Assembly (NCBI GenBank): GCA_016745215.1
Contig: CP050890.1
Span: forward strand, 434,001-498,000
DNA: 64,000 bases
Direction of reading: 5' to 3'
DNA from: Thiohalocapsa sp. PB-PSB1
GTDB taxonomy: Bacteria; Pseudomonadota; Gammaproteobacteria; Chromatiales; Chromatiaceae
Part shown: one piece after another, positions 35,665 to 46,773 of the stretch
Position numbering within the stretch: position 1 is the first letter of the stretch
How the letters are laid out: the number at the start of each line of letters is the position of its first letter
The notes under the pieces: generated by a model
Told to the model about the DNA's origin: nothing
The model's database searches: none
The model's input: the letters and a program-made list of their open reading frames with translations, nothing else
Made by a program: the position numbers and the translations under genes

Positions 35665-35993
35665 AGCTACCGGCACCGATCTATGTACGCTCGTTCGATC
35701 TTGCCGCCTGGATACTGCAACGCTTCGACGAACCCGGCGACGCATTGGGCCATAGCCTGTGCACCCAGGCGATGCAGTTGCTCGATCTCATTGCGCTGGC
35801 ATTGCAGAACCGCGACTACGGACAACGCCTTGACGAAGCCGACGAACTATTGGTCGGATTGCGCAACCGATTGCGGCTGGCCGCACAGATCGGCCGCATT
35901 GACGATCGCGCGATGCTCCATGGGCTTGGCCTGGCGAATGACATCGGCAGGCAAATTGGGGCTTTGCTAAAAGCCATGCATAAGGAACAATGA
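35661..35993 (+). CDS. avd: DGR accessory variability protein (Avd)
   Basis: The 110-residue four-helix-bundle protein has family-like helices YVRSFDLAAWILQRFDEPGD, CTQAMQLLDLIALALQ and DEADELLVGLRNRLRLA. Avd forms a basic pentamer that binds the DGR reverse transcriptase and template RNA and is needed for mutagenic cDNA synthesis. The ATG at 35661 overlaps the upstream stop and begins the conserved part. It lies 20 bp before the template repeat, the usual Avd-TR-RT order. Confidence 0.85.
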   Translation: MKLPAPIYVRSFDLAAWILQRFDEPGDALGHSLCTQAMQLLDLIALALQNRDYGQRLDEADELLVGLRNRLRLAAQIGRIDDRAMLHGLGLANDIGRQIGALLKAMHKEQ

Positions 35994-36013
35994 GAGACAG
36001 GCGGGCATTAAGA

Positions 36014-36148
36014 CGGGAGGCGGGTGCTCCGCGGCGGTTCGTTCGACAACCAGCCCAGGAACCTGCGCTCTGCGGACCGGAACAGGAACCAGCCCGAGAA
36101 CCGGAACGAGAACATCGGGTTCCGTTGCGTTCGCGGTTCGGTCCGCCA
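36014..36148 (+). repeat. DGR template repeat (TR)
   Basis: A 135-bp template between avd and the reverse transcriptase. The central 80 bp (36041-36120) holds 23 adenines, including seven AAC codons in the frame that matches the targets. AAC is favoured because A-mutagenesis can then reach many amino acids without making stops. The last 32 bp (36117-36148, GGGTTCCGTTGCG...) are identical in TR, VR1 and VR2 and fit the initiation-of-mutagenic-homology region. The TR itself is not translated in a gene. Confidence 0.95.
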
Positions 36149-36282
36149 ACATGGCCTTCGCAACCAGCCAGTATTGGCCATGCAGTCCCGCTGGGGCGCT
36201 CCGCGCTCCTTCCCCGGCCCGCCCGTTCCGGTAGGTCATTGCGCCGAACGTCCGGGCGGGCCACCTATCCGCCATTGTCCCG

Positions 36283-37275
36283 ATGCGTTCTATCCGTCGC
36301 GGCGCCTACGCGCGTCTGAGTTCACCAGAGGCGCTGTGGCACGCCTATCTGGCGGTGCGCAGCGGCAAACGGCGCGGACCCGTGATGGCTGACTTCGAGC
36401 TGAATGCCGACCGCAGCGTGCTGATACTGGCGCATGAGCTTGCCACCGGCAGTTACCGGCCGCGCCCTTGGCAACTGCGCCTGGTGCATGATTCCAAACC
36501 GCGGCTGATCGCCGCCCCGGCAGTCCGCGATCGTATTGTTCATCGCGCCCTGCTCGATGAGATCGGTCCACACTTCGAGCGCCGCTTTATCCATCGCCAT
36601 TTCACCCGCGGACCCGGCACCGGCGTGCACCAGGCGGTGCTGGCCTTTCTCGCCGACAATCGGCGCTGGGGCTGGCGGATGCATCTTGACATTCGGCATT
36701 ATTTCCCGAGCGTTTCGCATCAACGGCTCGAGGCCCTGCTGTTTCCACAAATCCGCGACCGGCGCGTGCGCTGGTTGATCCGGCGCGTGCTGGAATCCGG
36801 CGAGCGCGTCTATCGCAGCGCCTTGGCGCGCAAGACGCTGGCGCCCTCGCTGCTGCCGCGCCCGCCGCGCACCGGACTGCCCCTCGGTTCCTGGTTCAGC
36901 CAATGGGCCGGGGCCTATTATCTCGACGGGCTGGATCATTATGTGACCAGACAACTCAAACCCGGCGGCTATCTGCGCTATATGGACGATTTTGTGTTGT
37001 TCGCCGAGCAGGCCGCGGTGCTGGAAGACGCTCGCGGTGCGATTCGGCAGTGGCTCGCCGAGCACCGCGGTCTGACATTGAACCCGAAACATTGGCAGAT
37101 CGAGCCGGCTTCAACCCCGGCGGTCTTTCTCGGCTATCGCATCAGCAGCAGTGGGCTGGGGCCGAGCCGGCGGCTGCGCCGAAGAATGCGCGAACGCATC
37201 CGCAACGCCGCCGGCCGCGGGCCGGCGGCGTTGCGGCAGACATTGGTGTCCTATCGCGGGATGCTGCGGTTCTGA
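36283..37275 (+). CDS. DGR reverse transcriptase
   Basis: The 330-residue enzyme copies TR RNA into adenine-mutated cDNA that replaces VR sequence. Motifs in order: AAPAVRDRIVHRALLDEI (motif 1-2 region), MHLDIRHYFPS (motif 3, first catalytic Asp), GLPLGSWFSQWAGAYYLDGL (motif 4, with the SQ form typical of DGR enzymes) and YLRYMDDFVLF (YxDD, catalytic Asp pair). VFLGYRIS closes the thumb region. It lies 134 bp after the TR and is convergent with the second target gene. Confidence 0.93.
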   Translation: MRSIRRGAYARLSSPEALWHAYLAVRSGKRRGPVMADFELNADRSVLILAHELATGSYRPRPWQLRLVHDSKPRLIAAPAVRDRIVHRALLDEIGPHFERRFIHRHFTRGPGTGVHQAVLAFLADNRRWGWRMHLDIRHYFPSVSHQRLEALLFPQIRDRRVRWLIRRVLESGERVYRSALARKTLAPSLLPRPPRTGLPLGSWFSQWAGAYYLDGLDHYVTRQLKPGGYLRYMDDFVLFAEQAAVLEDARGAIRQWLAEHRGLTLNPKHWQIEPASTPAVFLGYRISSSGLGPSRRLRRRMRERIRNAAGRGPAALRQTLVSYRGMLRF

Positions 37276-37386
37276 TCCGAGGGGAGGAGAAGCTTGCAAT
37301 GCAGACGGGGATGAACGTTATTTCCTGCTTCCCATCAAGGCCATTGGATATGTCAGGTTGGGAGTAATAATCAATGGTTCAATGAT

Positions 37387-38484
<1,098 letters not shown>

Positions 38485-39028
38485 GGGAAATTCTAAAATT
38501 ACCGCAGAGTTGCGGAAGTGCCGAGATGCATTGCGCTCGTTGTCGTTGTGGTTCTCGATGATAACATCGATCATCCCGCAGGAATGGCCCCGGGACGCGG
38601 AGCGTTCGGCAGCAGCAGCGGGGGTAACGCGCGGTATCTCGGCATCAATCAGCAAAACAAAAGATTTGCCGCAGAGAACGCAGAGAAGAGGGTGCGTGCG
38701 CCTGGCACCTCTGCGCAACTGTTCGCCCGCAAGCGGGCTCCTACGTCGTCCACCCGGTCGGCTCGCAGGAGCCCGCTTGCGGGCGACGCGCCGGCTTGCA
38801 CGATTTCTCTGCTTCGGCACCCAGTCTTGCTGGTTCTACCATCCGCCGCGATGCCGGCTGCGACCGCGGCCGTCTTCACCGACCGATCTTGCGGATACGG
38901 ATGGCGAAACCCCGCCTCGGCTTCAGCAAGAAAAACAAATGATGCACCGCAGAGACGCAGAGAAGAGGGTGCATCCGATTGGGCCTCTCTGCGCACGCCG
39001 CGTCTCTGCGGTGAAAAGTGACATTCAT

Positions 39029-39479
39029 GGAAGGTGGCATTCAGTAAAGGTAGCGCTCAGGAAACATCAAGTTTCTCATACTTGATGTCATGTCTTTTCA
39101 ATCCCGATTCCGATTCCCCGATCGATCCGGTCACGATGGGCAGGTTGCACCCATCGGCGGCTGCCGGTATACAACGTATTCAAAATGTTAAAGAGGAAAA
39201 ATCAAATAACAAGCTAAACAAGATTGGTTTGTATCTGTTAGAGTTAAAAAATAATTAAAATATAGGATAATATATTTTCAGCTAGATTTTTTGCATCTGC
39301 TGTCTATACTTATTTATACCGGGTTCGGTTTTCCATACAGCATTCAATGCGTGCCATCAAGGTATGTTTGCGTCGTATGCTGTGCGTATCGAATGATTTG
39401 GATACTGAACTATGATAAAGCGACATGCTCAATTCGTTTTATCGCCTATTATAAGATTGAAAACACCACAAGGTTCGAT
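39029..39479. other. AT-rich region upstream of a small secreted protein
   Basis: About 450 bp, from 39180 clearly richer in A+T than the surroundings. Short open frames show no family features. It probably came in with the secreted-protein gene and contains its promoter. Confidence 0.4.
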
Positions 39480-39860
39480 ATGAATACTCAAGATAGAATA
39501 AGGCCCCAAGCACAAATTATCAGTAAGGCATCTGTTGCCGTTGCCGGTTTAGCATTGGCCTTGGGGGCGGCATTCCCTGCCCACGGAGATGTGGACTGTG
39601 ATGCTTACCGTTGCGAATACCAGACTAATCTCTGCATGGAAGGCTACAGCAACGAAGCTCCAAGTTTTCTCAAGTTCACTTTGACGCGAAGCGGCAGGGT
39701 AAAAAAGATCTACGATCAATCCAGTCGCGACAATTGCTCGAGCGTTGGCGTGATCTGTGGTGATGTGATGTTTCGTAATGTCGGTGTGAATGCTCCCTAC
39801 AGGATTAAGCAAAAGTGGAGCAAATACAATGGCGAAGTGATTTGTGAAGGCGTAAACTAG
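39480..39860 (+). CDS. Small cysteine-rich exported protein of unknown function
   Basis: The 126-residue product starts at ATG 39480. Its signal peptide (VAVAGLALALGAAFPAHG, cleaved near residue 37) leaves a mature part of about 90 residues. Six cysteines (CDAYRC, NLC, DNC, VICG, VICEG) suggest three disulfides. An upstream in-frame extension to 39291 is AT-rich and lacks sense. No family recognised. It lies alone between REP arrays. Confidence 0.5.
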   Translation: MNTQDRIRPQAQIISKASVAVAGLALALGAAFPAHGDVDCDAYRCEYQTNLCMEGYSNEAPSFLKFTLTRSGRVKKIYDQSSRDNCSSVGVICGDVMFRNVGVNAPYRIKQKWSKYNGEVICEGVN

Positions 39861-39983
39861 CGAGTACGAACCGGCATCGACCAGGGGCAATAGCAGCAAG
39901 GGGTTAGGTCTAATAACGAACATCTGCGCCCATGGTGCACGTGAGGTCTGCTCCCTGCGTTTGAACCCCTGCGTTACCCTTCA

Positions 39984-41207
39984 TCCCGTCTCGACATCAG
40001 CAAGTAAAACAATCGATTTGCCGCAGAGATGCAGAGAAGAGGGTGCATCCGCTTGGGCCACTCTGCGCACTTTGCGTCTCTGCGGTGAAAAGTCACAGTC
40101 TTCTGCTGATGGCGAGGCTCTGTAATCGTGAAAAAGCTGTTCGCCCGCAAGCGGGCTCCTACGTTGGCCGACCCAGGCGGCTTGTAGCTTGCGGGCGACG
40201 CGCCGGCTTGCACGATTTCTCTGCCTCGGCATCGAGTCTCGACATCAGCAAGTAAAACAATCGATTCACCGCAGAGAAGAGGGTGCATCCGCTTGGGCTC
40301 TCTGCGCACGCTGCGTCTCTGCAGTGAAAAGTGACAGTCTTCTGCTGATGCCGAGGCGCTGAGATCGTGAAAGCAGCTGTTCGCCCGCAAGCGGGCTCCT
40401 ACGTCGTCCACCCGGTCAGCTCGTAGGAGCCCGCTTGCGGGCGACGCGCCGGCTTGCACGATTTCTCTGCCTCGGCACCCAGTCTTGCTGGTTCTACCAT
40501 CCGCCGCGATGCCGGCTGCGGCCGCGGCCGTCTTCACCGACCGATCTTGTGGATACGGATGGCGAAACCCCGCCTCGGCATCAGCAAGAAAAACAAATGA
40601 TGCACCGCAGAGACGCAGAGAACGCAGAGAAGAGGGTGCATCCGCTTGGGCCTCTCTGCGCACGCTGCGTTTCTGCGGTGAAAAGTCATAGTCTTCTGCT
40701 GATACTGAGGCGCTGAGATCGTGAAAGCAGCTGTTCGCCCGCAGGCGGGCTCCTACGTCGTCCACCCGGTCGGCTCGTAGGAGCCCGCTTGCGGGCGACG
40801 CGCCGGCTTGCACGATTTCTCTGCTTCGGCACCCAGTCTTGCTGGTTCTACCATTCGCCGCGATGCCGGCTGCGACCGCGGCCGTCTTCACCGACCGATC
40901 TTGTGGATGCGGATGGCGAAACCCCGCCTCGGCTTCAGCAGGAAAAACCAATGATTCACCGCAGAGACGCAGAGAACGCCGAGAAGAGGGTGCATGCGCT
41001 TGGGCCTCTCTGCGCACGCTGCGTCTCTGCGGTGAAAAGTGACAGTCTTCTGCCGATGCCGAGGCGCTGAGATCGAGAAAGCAACTGTTCGCCCGCAAGC
41101 GGACTCCTACGTCGTCCACCCGGTCAGCTCGTAGGAGCCCGCTTGCGGGCGACGCGCCGGCTATACGGCAAGCATCGACCATGGAAAAACCGTCCAAATG
41201 CCAGTTG
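39984..41207. repeat. Left composite REP array (four units)
   Basis: Direct repeats of up to ~355 bp; the landmark AGTCTTCTGCTGATGCCGAG occurs near 40098, 40337, 40690 and 41045. Each unit combines two palindromes: TTCGCCCGCAAGCGGGCTCC with its complement, and CACCGCAGAGACGCAGAGAA with its complement. The array ends with GCAAGCATCGACCATGGAAA, as does the right-hand array. Open frames here follow the period and are not genes. Confidence 0.9.
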
Positions 41208-41402
41208 GGGTTCGTGAACGCAGCGGGTCAGGTCCAGGTTGCAGTCGCCCTTATGCGCCGCCAGAATTCGCAACTAGTGGTCTCGTGCCTCGGCGAGCAA
41301 CCTGTTCGAACAGCCGCTGGTCGCCGTCGGATTGCAGCATTCCGAGGCGGTAGCGAATGCGATGACGCAGGCGTTGATCTATGCGGTGGTACTCCGTTGT
41401 GC

Positions 41403-43199
41403 CTACCACCGCGCCATGCGAAACAGACGCCCGCTGTCGTCCTGGTCGTGCAGTACCAGCACGATCTCGTCGTCGTGGAACGCGAAGCGCTCGCCGTCGT
41501 CTTCGATGGGCAGGTCCGAGTCGATCAAGGTGACGATTTGCTGAATGCCAAGGGCGGCGAAGCCGCGGATGCTGTTGATCAGGTTGCGCTTCTTGCGGTT
41601 GTCCAGGCCTTCCAGCAGGCCGTCGTGGTAGAGGAAGCGGATGTAGGGCCGGTCGAGCATGGCGCGGGCGACGGCGAGGTCAAATGCGGCGCACAGCAGT
41701 TGGCGGTAGGTCTTGCCTTGATCTTCGCTGCTCGGGCGGCCGTCGGCGCCGAGGTATTCGGCGGCGAATTCGATGTTGCCTTCCTTGTTGATGCGGGTGC
41801 TGAGCAATGCGTTGCGGTCGAGCACGTCGCGCGTGAACTCGTTGAGGTAACGGCGGATGCTCTGGTAGCGGCTCTGCTCGTCGCTCGCCGCAGCCTCGAT
41901 GTTGTCTTCGAGCCGTTGTTGGACCTGGGTACGCTGCTCCTGCAGTTGGGCCTGCTCGCGCCGGCGGTCGCGCAGTCTCAGGAAGGCGCTGCGCTGGTCT
42001 TTGAGCTGCGCGACCTCGGCGCGAAGCTCGACCAGGCGGTTGTTGAGGGCGCGATATTTGTCCATGGCGCTGGCGTCGGTGAGGAAGGCGAGCTCGGCGG
42101 CGCGCTTCCGGTTGAGCTCCTCCAGGGTCTGCTCGATTCGGCGCATCTCGGTATCGAGCCCCTTCAGCTCCGCGGTCAGGTAGCCCTTGCGCTCATCGGT
42201 GATGGCCTGGTTGAACCGAATCAGGTCGTCGAACCCTTTGTGCAGCTGGCCCGGGAAGACTTGACCTGCCTCTTCGAACAGGCGCTTCGCCAGCTCCGGG
42301 TCGAAGGAGATCCGGTGCTCCTCCAACGAGCCCAAAATCTTCTTGCGGTTGACGGAGAGGTAATAGCGTTGTTGGTTGGCCTCGGCGATCCGGGTGTCCC
42401 ATTCTTCGATCAACGCCTTGTTGACGCCCGCGTCCGCCAGGCGAAAATCGAATGCGCTGATCTGACTTTCGAGCGCGTCCACCTCTTGTTGCCGAAGGCT
42501 GAGGAGACCTTCGACGGTGTCCAGGTCGGTATCCACCCCAAGCAATTCCGTGTGCAGCAGGGTGACCGATTGTTTGCTGTCCTCGATCTGTTGCGCGAGG
42601 GCGAAGCTGTCTTTGACCAGCTCGGCGTCGAAGCCGACCATATGCGCGATGTAGGGTTTCCACTCGGCATGTTTGCCGCGAAACTTGCCGAGCTGAAAGA
42701 CGTCGTTGAAGTCCGACTGCGTGCGCAAGGCATAGCTGATTGGCATCCGATAGGACCAAGGCTTGACTGCCCGCAGGTCGAGCAGCCCGTCCAAGACCTG
42801 TCGGGCCGCTTCGATGGGAAGGTCCCAATGATCCCATGGCTCAGGAGGCAGGTCGCTGAGGGTGCGAAGGGGTGCTGAATGCCGCTTGATGGCGATACGT
42901 GTATTCTTGGCGACGGACCGGCGCACCGTCAGGTAACCACCGGCGATGGTCTCGATCTCCAGGAAAAAGACAAAGTGGGAGAAGACCTGCTCGTGCTTGA
43001 ATAGAAAGAACGTCTTGCTGCGGCCTTTGAGCAGACAGAAATCGAGCAGGTGTGCGAGCGTGGTCTTGCCGAGGCAGTGGGTGTCCTTGTTTCTGTTCTC
43101 CGGTACACGAATCTGCGCAAGCACGACGTTGAAGCCGTTGCTGAAGCGAATCGGTCCGAACGCCTCCCGCCGGTTGCTGTAGAGCTGGGACAGGCGCAT
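41403..43199 (-). CDS. DUF2326 SMC-like ATPase of an ABC-3C system
   Basis: The 598-residue ATPase has its Walker A near the N-terminus (THCLGKTTLAHLLDFCLL, residues 41-58). Long coiled coils cover about 200-440. The C-terminal ATPase lobe has RPYIRFLYHDGLLEGLDNRK, the D-loop-like pair region, and ends VTLIDSDLP. This is the layout of DUF2326 proteins, the ABC component of three-component (ABC-3C) defence systems. The ATPase probably senses invading nucleoprotein and licenses the nuclease encoded by the first gene. Its start is 3 bp after the middle-component stop, so the three genes form one operon. Confidence 0.85.
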   Translation of the reverse strand: MRLSQLYSNRREAFGPIRFSNGFNVVLAQIRVPENRNKDTHCLGKTTLAHLLDFCLLKGRSKTFFLFKHEQVFSHFVFFLEIETIAGGYLTVRRSVAKNTRIAIKRHSAPLRTLSDLPPEPWDHWDLPIEAARQVLDGLLDLRAVKPWSYRMPISYALRTQSDFNDVFQLGKFRGKHAEWKPYIAHMVGFDAELVKDSFALAQQIEDSKQSVTLLHTELLGVDTDLDTVEGLLSLRQQEVDALESQISAFDFRLADAGVNKALIEEWDTRIAEANQQRYYLSVNRKKILGSLEEHRISFDPELAKRLFEEAGQVFPGQLHKGFDDLIRFNQAITDERKGYLTAELKGLDTEMRRIEQTLEELNRKRAAELAFLTDASAMDKYRALNNRLVELRAEVAQLKDQRSAFLRLRDRRREQAQLQEQRTQVQQRLEDNIEAAASDEQSRYQSIRRYLNEFTRDVLDRNALLSTRINKEGNIEFAAEYLGADGRPSSEDQGKTYRQLLCAAFDLAVARAMLDRPYIRFLYHDGLLEGLDNRKKRNLINSIRGFAALGIQQIVTLIDSDLPIEDDGERFAFHDDEIVLVLHDQDDSGRLFRMARW

Positions 43200-43201
43200 G
43201 G

Positions 43202-43438
43202 TCAGCGTCCCAGGTACTCGAAGGCGTCCGTCTTCGGGTGATATTCCACCAGACCGAGCAGGAACAGCAGATCGAGCGCCGGCAGGTACAGGGTGTCGCC
43301 ACCGTTGCCGGTGCTTGCGAGGTGGCGGCGAAGATCATCGAACCCTTGCGTTCGCCGCTGTCGCAGGCGCTCGAGCAAAATCGTGGCAACTGCAACAACG
43401 GTCTTGTCGGGGTGAGCGTGCTTGGATGGACTAAGCAT
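43202..43438 (-). CDS. ABC-3C middle component
   Basis: A 78-residue protein with a winged-helix look: DKTVVAVATILLERLRQRRT, then LYLPALDLLFLLGLVEYHPK. Small proteins of this type (MC6-like) link the effector and the SMC-like ATPase in ABC-3C operons. It overlaps the effector stop by 8 bp. The exact middle-component class is not certain. Confidence 0.75.
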   Translation of the reverse strand: MLSPSKHAHPDKTVVAVATILLERLRQRRTQGFDDLRRHLASTGNGGDTLYLPALDLLFLLGLVEYHPKTDAFEYLGR

Positions 43439-44387
43439 GGCTGTCGCGGCCTAAATCGCAATTCCAATACATGTAGTAAAGCAGGGTTCGGGTCAGGCGT
43501 TTGCGGTTCCTGAGATCGTAGTCGCGATCGAACAGCTTGCGCAAGGTTCGATCCAAGATCTCATCGAACGGCTGGCCGGGCCGGCGCTGGGACTGAATCA
43601 GGCCGTTGAGGTCATCGACGGTATCCGTGTACCAGCCAAGATGCTCCGCGTTTTCCGGTGCAGCAAGAAATCCCTGTACGGGCGCGAAGTCCTTGAGGTA
43701 GGTCTTGACGAGCGCCGCATAGTCTGCGCTGAGCCCGTTGATCAGGTTCTTCTCAGCGAAGCCGACACGCTGCTCCGGGGGTGGGATGTCGCTGCCGGGG
43801 ACCGCTGCGAGGCATCCGCGGGCTTCGGCAAGACCCTGAATCACACGGGCAAGATCGCCGGGGTCGATGAATGGGTCGATGTCGAAGAGGCGGTCGATCC
43901 CGGCGCGGCGCCTTAGGTCTGGCTCCAAGTCCAGATACTTGTCGATATCCTCCGTGCCGGCCAGATAGACGGCCGTGTCGTCTATCCCTGCGGCGATGGC
44001 GATGCGCTTGCGCAGGCGCTCCTCCGCGACGCCGGCAAGGCGGCGATTGGAGAACAGCATGTAGTAGTCAAGCTCGCCGGCAGCGCGAAGCCGTTTAATG
44101 CGTGGCAGCTCCTCGGACAAGATCGAGCTGTTCGCATCGCTGGCAAAGTCCGGCTCGGAGAACTTGCGGTTGATCAGGTCCGTGTGCTTCGCCTGGATCA
44201 CAATGCGGCCGTCCCAAGGCCCGGTGGTGCTCGGGAACCGCTCCGCTCGACCGCAGAATCGGGCATCTTTGCCGCCGTCCGGTCCCTTGCTGAACCCCTG
44301 AACGGCTGGGCCGAGCAGCCAGGTGCAGATGACGAGCACCAGACGTTCGAATTGGTCTTCGCTCAGATCGTGGTACAGGATCTTCAT
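43431..44387 (-). CDS. ABC-3C effector with Mrr-like restriction nuclease domain
   Basis: The 318-residue product starts MKILYHDLSEDQFERLVLVI at ATG 44387. The nuclease core is GPDGGKDARFCG followed by IVIQAKHTD (residues 30-75), the D-(x)n-QxK form of Mrr-type PD-(D/E)XK enzymes. The C-terminal 200 residues are helical and likely bind the partner proteins. The open frame continues upstream through a duplicated piece of the second FGE gene, which is an accident of rearrangement. It is first in the three-gene defence operon. Confidence 0.82.
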   Translation of the reverse strand: MKILYHDLSEDQFERLVLVICTWLLGPAVQGFSKGPDGGKDARFCGRAERFPSTTGPWDGRIVIQAKHTDLINRKFSEPDFASDANSSILSEELPRIKRLRAAGELDYYMLFSNRRLAGVAEERLRKRIAIAAGIDDTAVYLAGTEDIDKYLDLEPDLRRRAGIDRLFDIDPFIDPGDLARVIQGLAEARGCLAAVPGSDIPPPEQRVGFAEKNLINGLSADYAALVKTYLKDFAPVQGFLAAPENAEHLGWYTDTVDDLNGLIQSQRRPGQPFDEILDRTLRKLFDRDYDLRNRKRLTRTLLYYMYWNCDLGRDSHA

Positions 44388-44449
44388 GTCGGCATTTGGA
44401 CCATTGTTTAGGCGATTTCTATCGAGAAACCTATCACCTGGCTTGTCTT

Positions 44450-44524
44450 TTCGTCCGGCATCGACGTTGCGGCAACCCGTCCATAAAGTGACTATAGGCG
44501 GGTTGCCGCTTCGCGAAGGCAAAC
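44450..44524 (-). repeat. 70-bp dispersed hairpin element, inverted copy
   Basis: Complement of the element at 22372-22441. The stem CGGCAACCCGCC...GGCGGGTTGCCG carries paired changes against the first copy, so base pairing is kept. Next to it, 44409-44465 is repeated inverted at 46262-46315, on the far side of the right array. Confidence 0.6.
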
Positions 44525-44530
44525 CCGAAG

Positions 44531-44725
44531 AGATCAGCAGCAGAATCAGCAGGCTGGTGGCGATGGTGCTTTGTATTGCCAGCCAACCGAGCGCAAGGCC
44601 GGGAAGCAGTCCGAGCAGTAGCAGCCATCCCAGCCAGCGGTCGAAATCGGATGGCCGCCGAGGCCATCGGGAAACCTGGCGAATCGCGGTAGGGCGCCTC
44701 GAGGCCATGTCAGTATGCGGAAAAC
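44531..44725 (-). pseudogene. Duplicated N-terminal fragment of the FGE-domain gene
   Basis: About 65 codons equivalent to the start and both membrane helices of the gene at 38484-37387 (MASRRPTAIRQVSRWPRRPS and following), then cut off. The FGE domain and VR are absent. The fragment is fused in frame by chance to the ABC-3C effector leader. Confidence 0.75.
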
Positions 44726-45281
44726 CCATGGGAAATTCTAAAATTACCGCAGAGTTGCGGAAGTGCCGAGATGCATTGCGCTCGTTGTCGTTGCGGTTCT
44801 CGATGATAACATCGATCATCCCGCAGGAATGGCCCCGGGATATGTAGCGTTCGGTAGCGGCAGCGGGGGTAAAGCGCGTTATCTCGGCATCGATCGGCAA
44901 AACAAAAGATTCGCCGCAGAGAACGCAGAGAAGAGGGTGCATGCGCCTGGCACCTCTGCGCAACTGTTCGCCCGCAAGCGGGCTCCTACGTCGTCCACCC
45001 GGTCGGCTCGTAGGAGCCCGCTTGCGGGCGACGCGCCGGCTTGCACGATTTCTCTGCTTCGGCACCCAGTCTTGCTGGTTCTACCATCCGCCGCGATGCC
45101 GGCTGCGACCGCGGCCGTCTTCACCGACCGATCTTGCGGATACGGATGGCGAAACCCCGCCTCGGCTTCAGCAAGAAAAACAAATGATGCACCGCAGAGA
45201 CGCAGAGAACGCAGAGAAGAGGGTGCATCCGATTGGGCCTCTCTGCGCACGCCGCATCTCTGCGGTGAAAAGTGACAGTCT
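44531..45281. repeat. Segmental duplication shared with 38284-39028
   Basis: Second copy of the FGE-leader plus REP unit. Together with the arrays it makes both sides of the ABC-3C cassette directly repeated. Confidence 0.85.
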
Positions 45282-46137
45282 TCTGCTGATGCCGAGGCGC
45301 TGAGATCGAGAAAGCAGCTGTTCGCCCGCAAGCGGGCTCCTACGTCGTCCACCCGGTCAGCTCGTAGGAGCCCGCTTGCGGGCGACGCGCCGGCTTGCAC
45401 GATTTCTCTGCTTCGGCACCCAGTCTTGCTGGTTCTACCATCCGCCGCAATGCCGGCTGCGACCGCGGCCGTCTTCACCGACCGATCTTGTGGATGCGGA
45501 TGGCGAAACCCCGCCTCGGCTTCAGCAAGAAAAACAATCGGTTCACCGCAGAGACGCAGAGAAGAGGGTGCATCCGATTGGGCCTCTCTGCGCACGCCGC
45601 ATCTCTGCGGTGAAAAGTGACAGTCTTCTGCTGATGCCGAGGCGCTGAGATCGTGAAAGCAGCTGTTCGCCCGCAAGCGGGCTCCTACGTCGGCCGACCC
45701 GGTCGGCTCGCAGGAGCCCGCTTGCGGGCGACGCGCCGGCTTGCACGATTTCTCTGCTTCGGCACCCAGTCTTGCTGGTTCTACCATCCGCCGCGATGCC
45801 GGCTGCGACCGCGGCCGTCTTCACCGACCGATCTTGTGGATGCGGATGGCGAAACCCCGCCTCGGCTTCAGCAAGAAAAACAAATGATGCACCGCAGAGA
45901 CGCAGAGAACGCCGAGAAGAGGGTGCATCCGCTTGGGCTCTCTGCGCACGCTGCGTCTCTGCAGTGAAAAGTGACAGTCTTCTGCTGATGCCGAGGCGCT
46001 GAGATCGTGAAAGCAGCTGTTCGCCCGCAAGCGGGCTCCTACGTCGGCCGACCGGGTCGGCTCGTAGGAGCCCGCTTGCGGGCGACGTGCCGGCTATACG
46101 GCAAGCATCGACCATGGAAAAACCGTCCAAATGCCAG
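44870..46137. repeat. Right composite REP array
   Basis: Units of about 350 bp (landmarks near 45277, 45625 and 45978) of the same family and orientation as the left array, ending with the same CAAGCATCGACCATGGAAAA sequence. A final, diverged CACCGCAGAGACGCAGAGAG palindrome lies at 46183-46250. Confidence 0.9.
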
Positions 46138-46314
46138 TCCGCTGCGCTCGGGTCTTCTTGCATGGCTGATTCGAGGGGGATTCACCGCAGAGACGCAGAG
46201 AGCGCAGAGGGGGCAACGCGAATCCACCCTCTGCGCTCTCCGCGGTGAAAAGTGACAATAGGGACGCCGGACGAGAAGATGGGCCAGGTGGTCTATTTCT
46301 CGATAGAAATCGCT

Positions 46315-46572
46315 TTAATTCAGGCCGCAAACGCCGGTGGGGCAGCAGCCGCCGGTGCCGCATGCTGGTGCTGTGCCGCTGCCAAGGTTGTTGCTGGAGA
46401 CTAAATTGCCACCGTTGGCCATGCGTTGCACTGGGGTGTCGAGGGCGGTGTCGCCGCTGGATAGATTGGCGCGCTCGCAAAGTTCGCCCCAGGTGTCGAT
46501 TTTCTCGCTCATGCGGTGGCTGACCTCGACCACGCGGCCGTTGGCTTCGCAACGATAATCGTAAGTAGGCAT
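46315..46572 (-). CDS. FmdB-like zinc-ribbon protein
   Basis: The 85-residue protein begins MPTYDYRCEANG, the FmdB-family start, with KID and GELCERA replacing the usual CP.CG pair. The Gly/Cys-rich end (PACGTGGCCPTGVCG) may bind metal. FmdB-type proteins are small putative regulators without a settled function. It is monocistronic beside a repeat array. Confidence 0.75.
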   Translation of the reverse strand: MPTYDYRCEANGRVVEVSHRMSEKIDTWGELCERANLSSGDTALDTPVQRMANGGNLVSSNNLGSGTAPACGTGGCCPTGVCGLN

Positions 46573-46773
46573 TGTACTTGGCTCCTGATATCGAGCAAAT
46601 TCGAAGATGCATGAATTATAGCCAGTCGCGATGACAACGCAATATGCAAAGTGGGCTGCATGGGCGCTGACCGACTGGCATCCTGCCGGCGGAGGACCTA
46701 GCTCGTTATTCGCTGCCGCACCGCCCCGGAACTTGGGCGTGGCCTGGAATTCGCGGTGCTGTTGAATCGGTCC

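Noticed and set aside
39974..41197. 407-codon minus-strand frame with repeating peptide blocks
   Set aside because: Translation of the REP composite array; the same peptides appear in arrays elsewhere and carry no protein features.
41181..42878. 565-codon plus-strand open frame
   Set aside because: Antisense of the DUF2326 ATPase gene; the minus-strand product has the family motifs.
46315..46572. Small cysteine-rich peptide such as a bacteriocin precursor
   Set aside because: The N-terminus fits the FmdB family better, and no maturation genes are adjacent.
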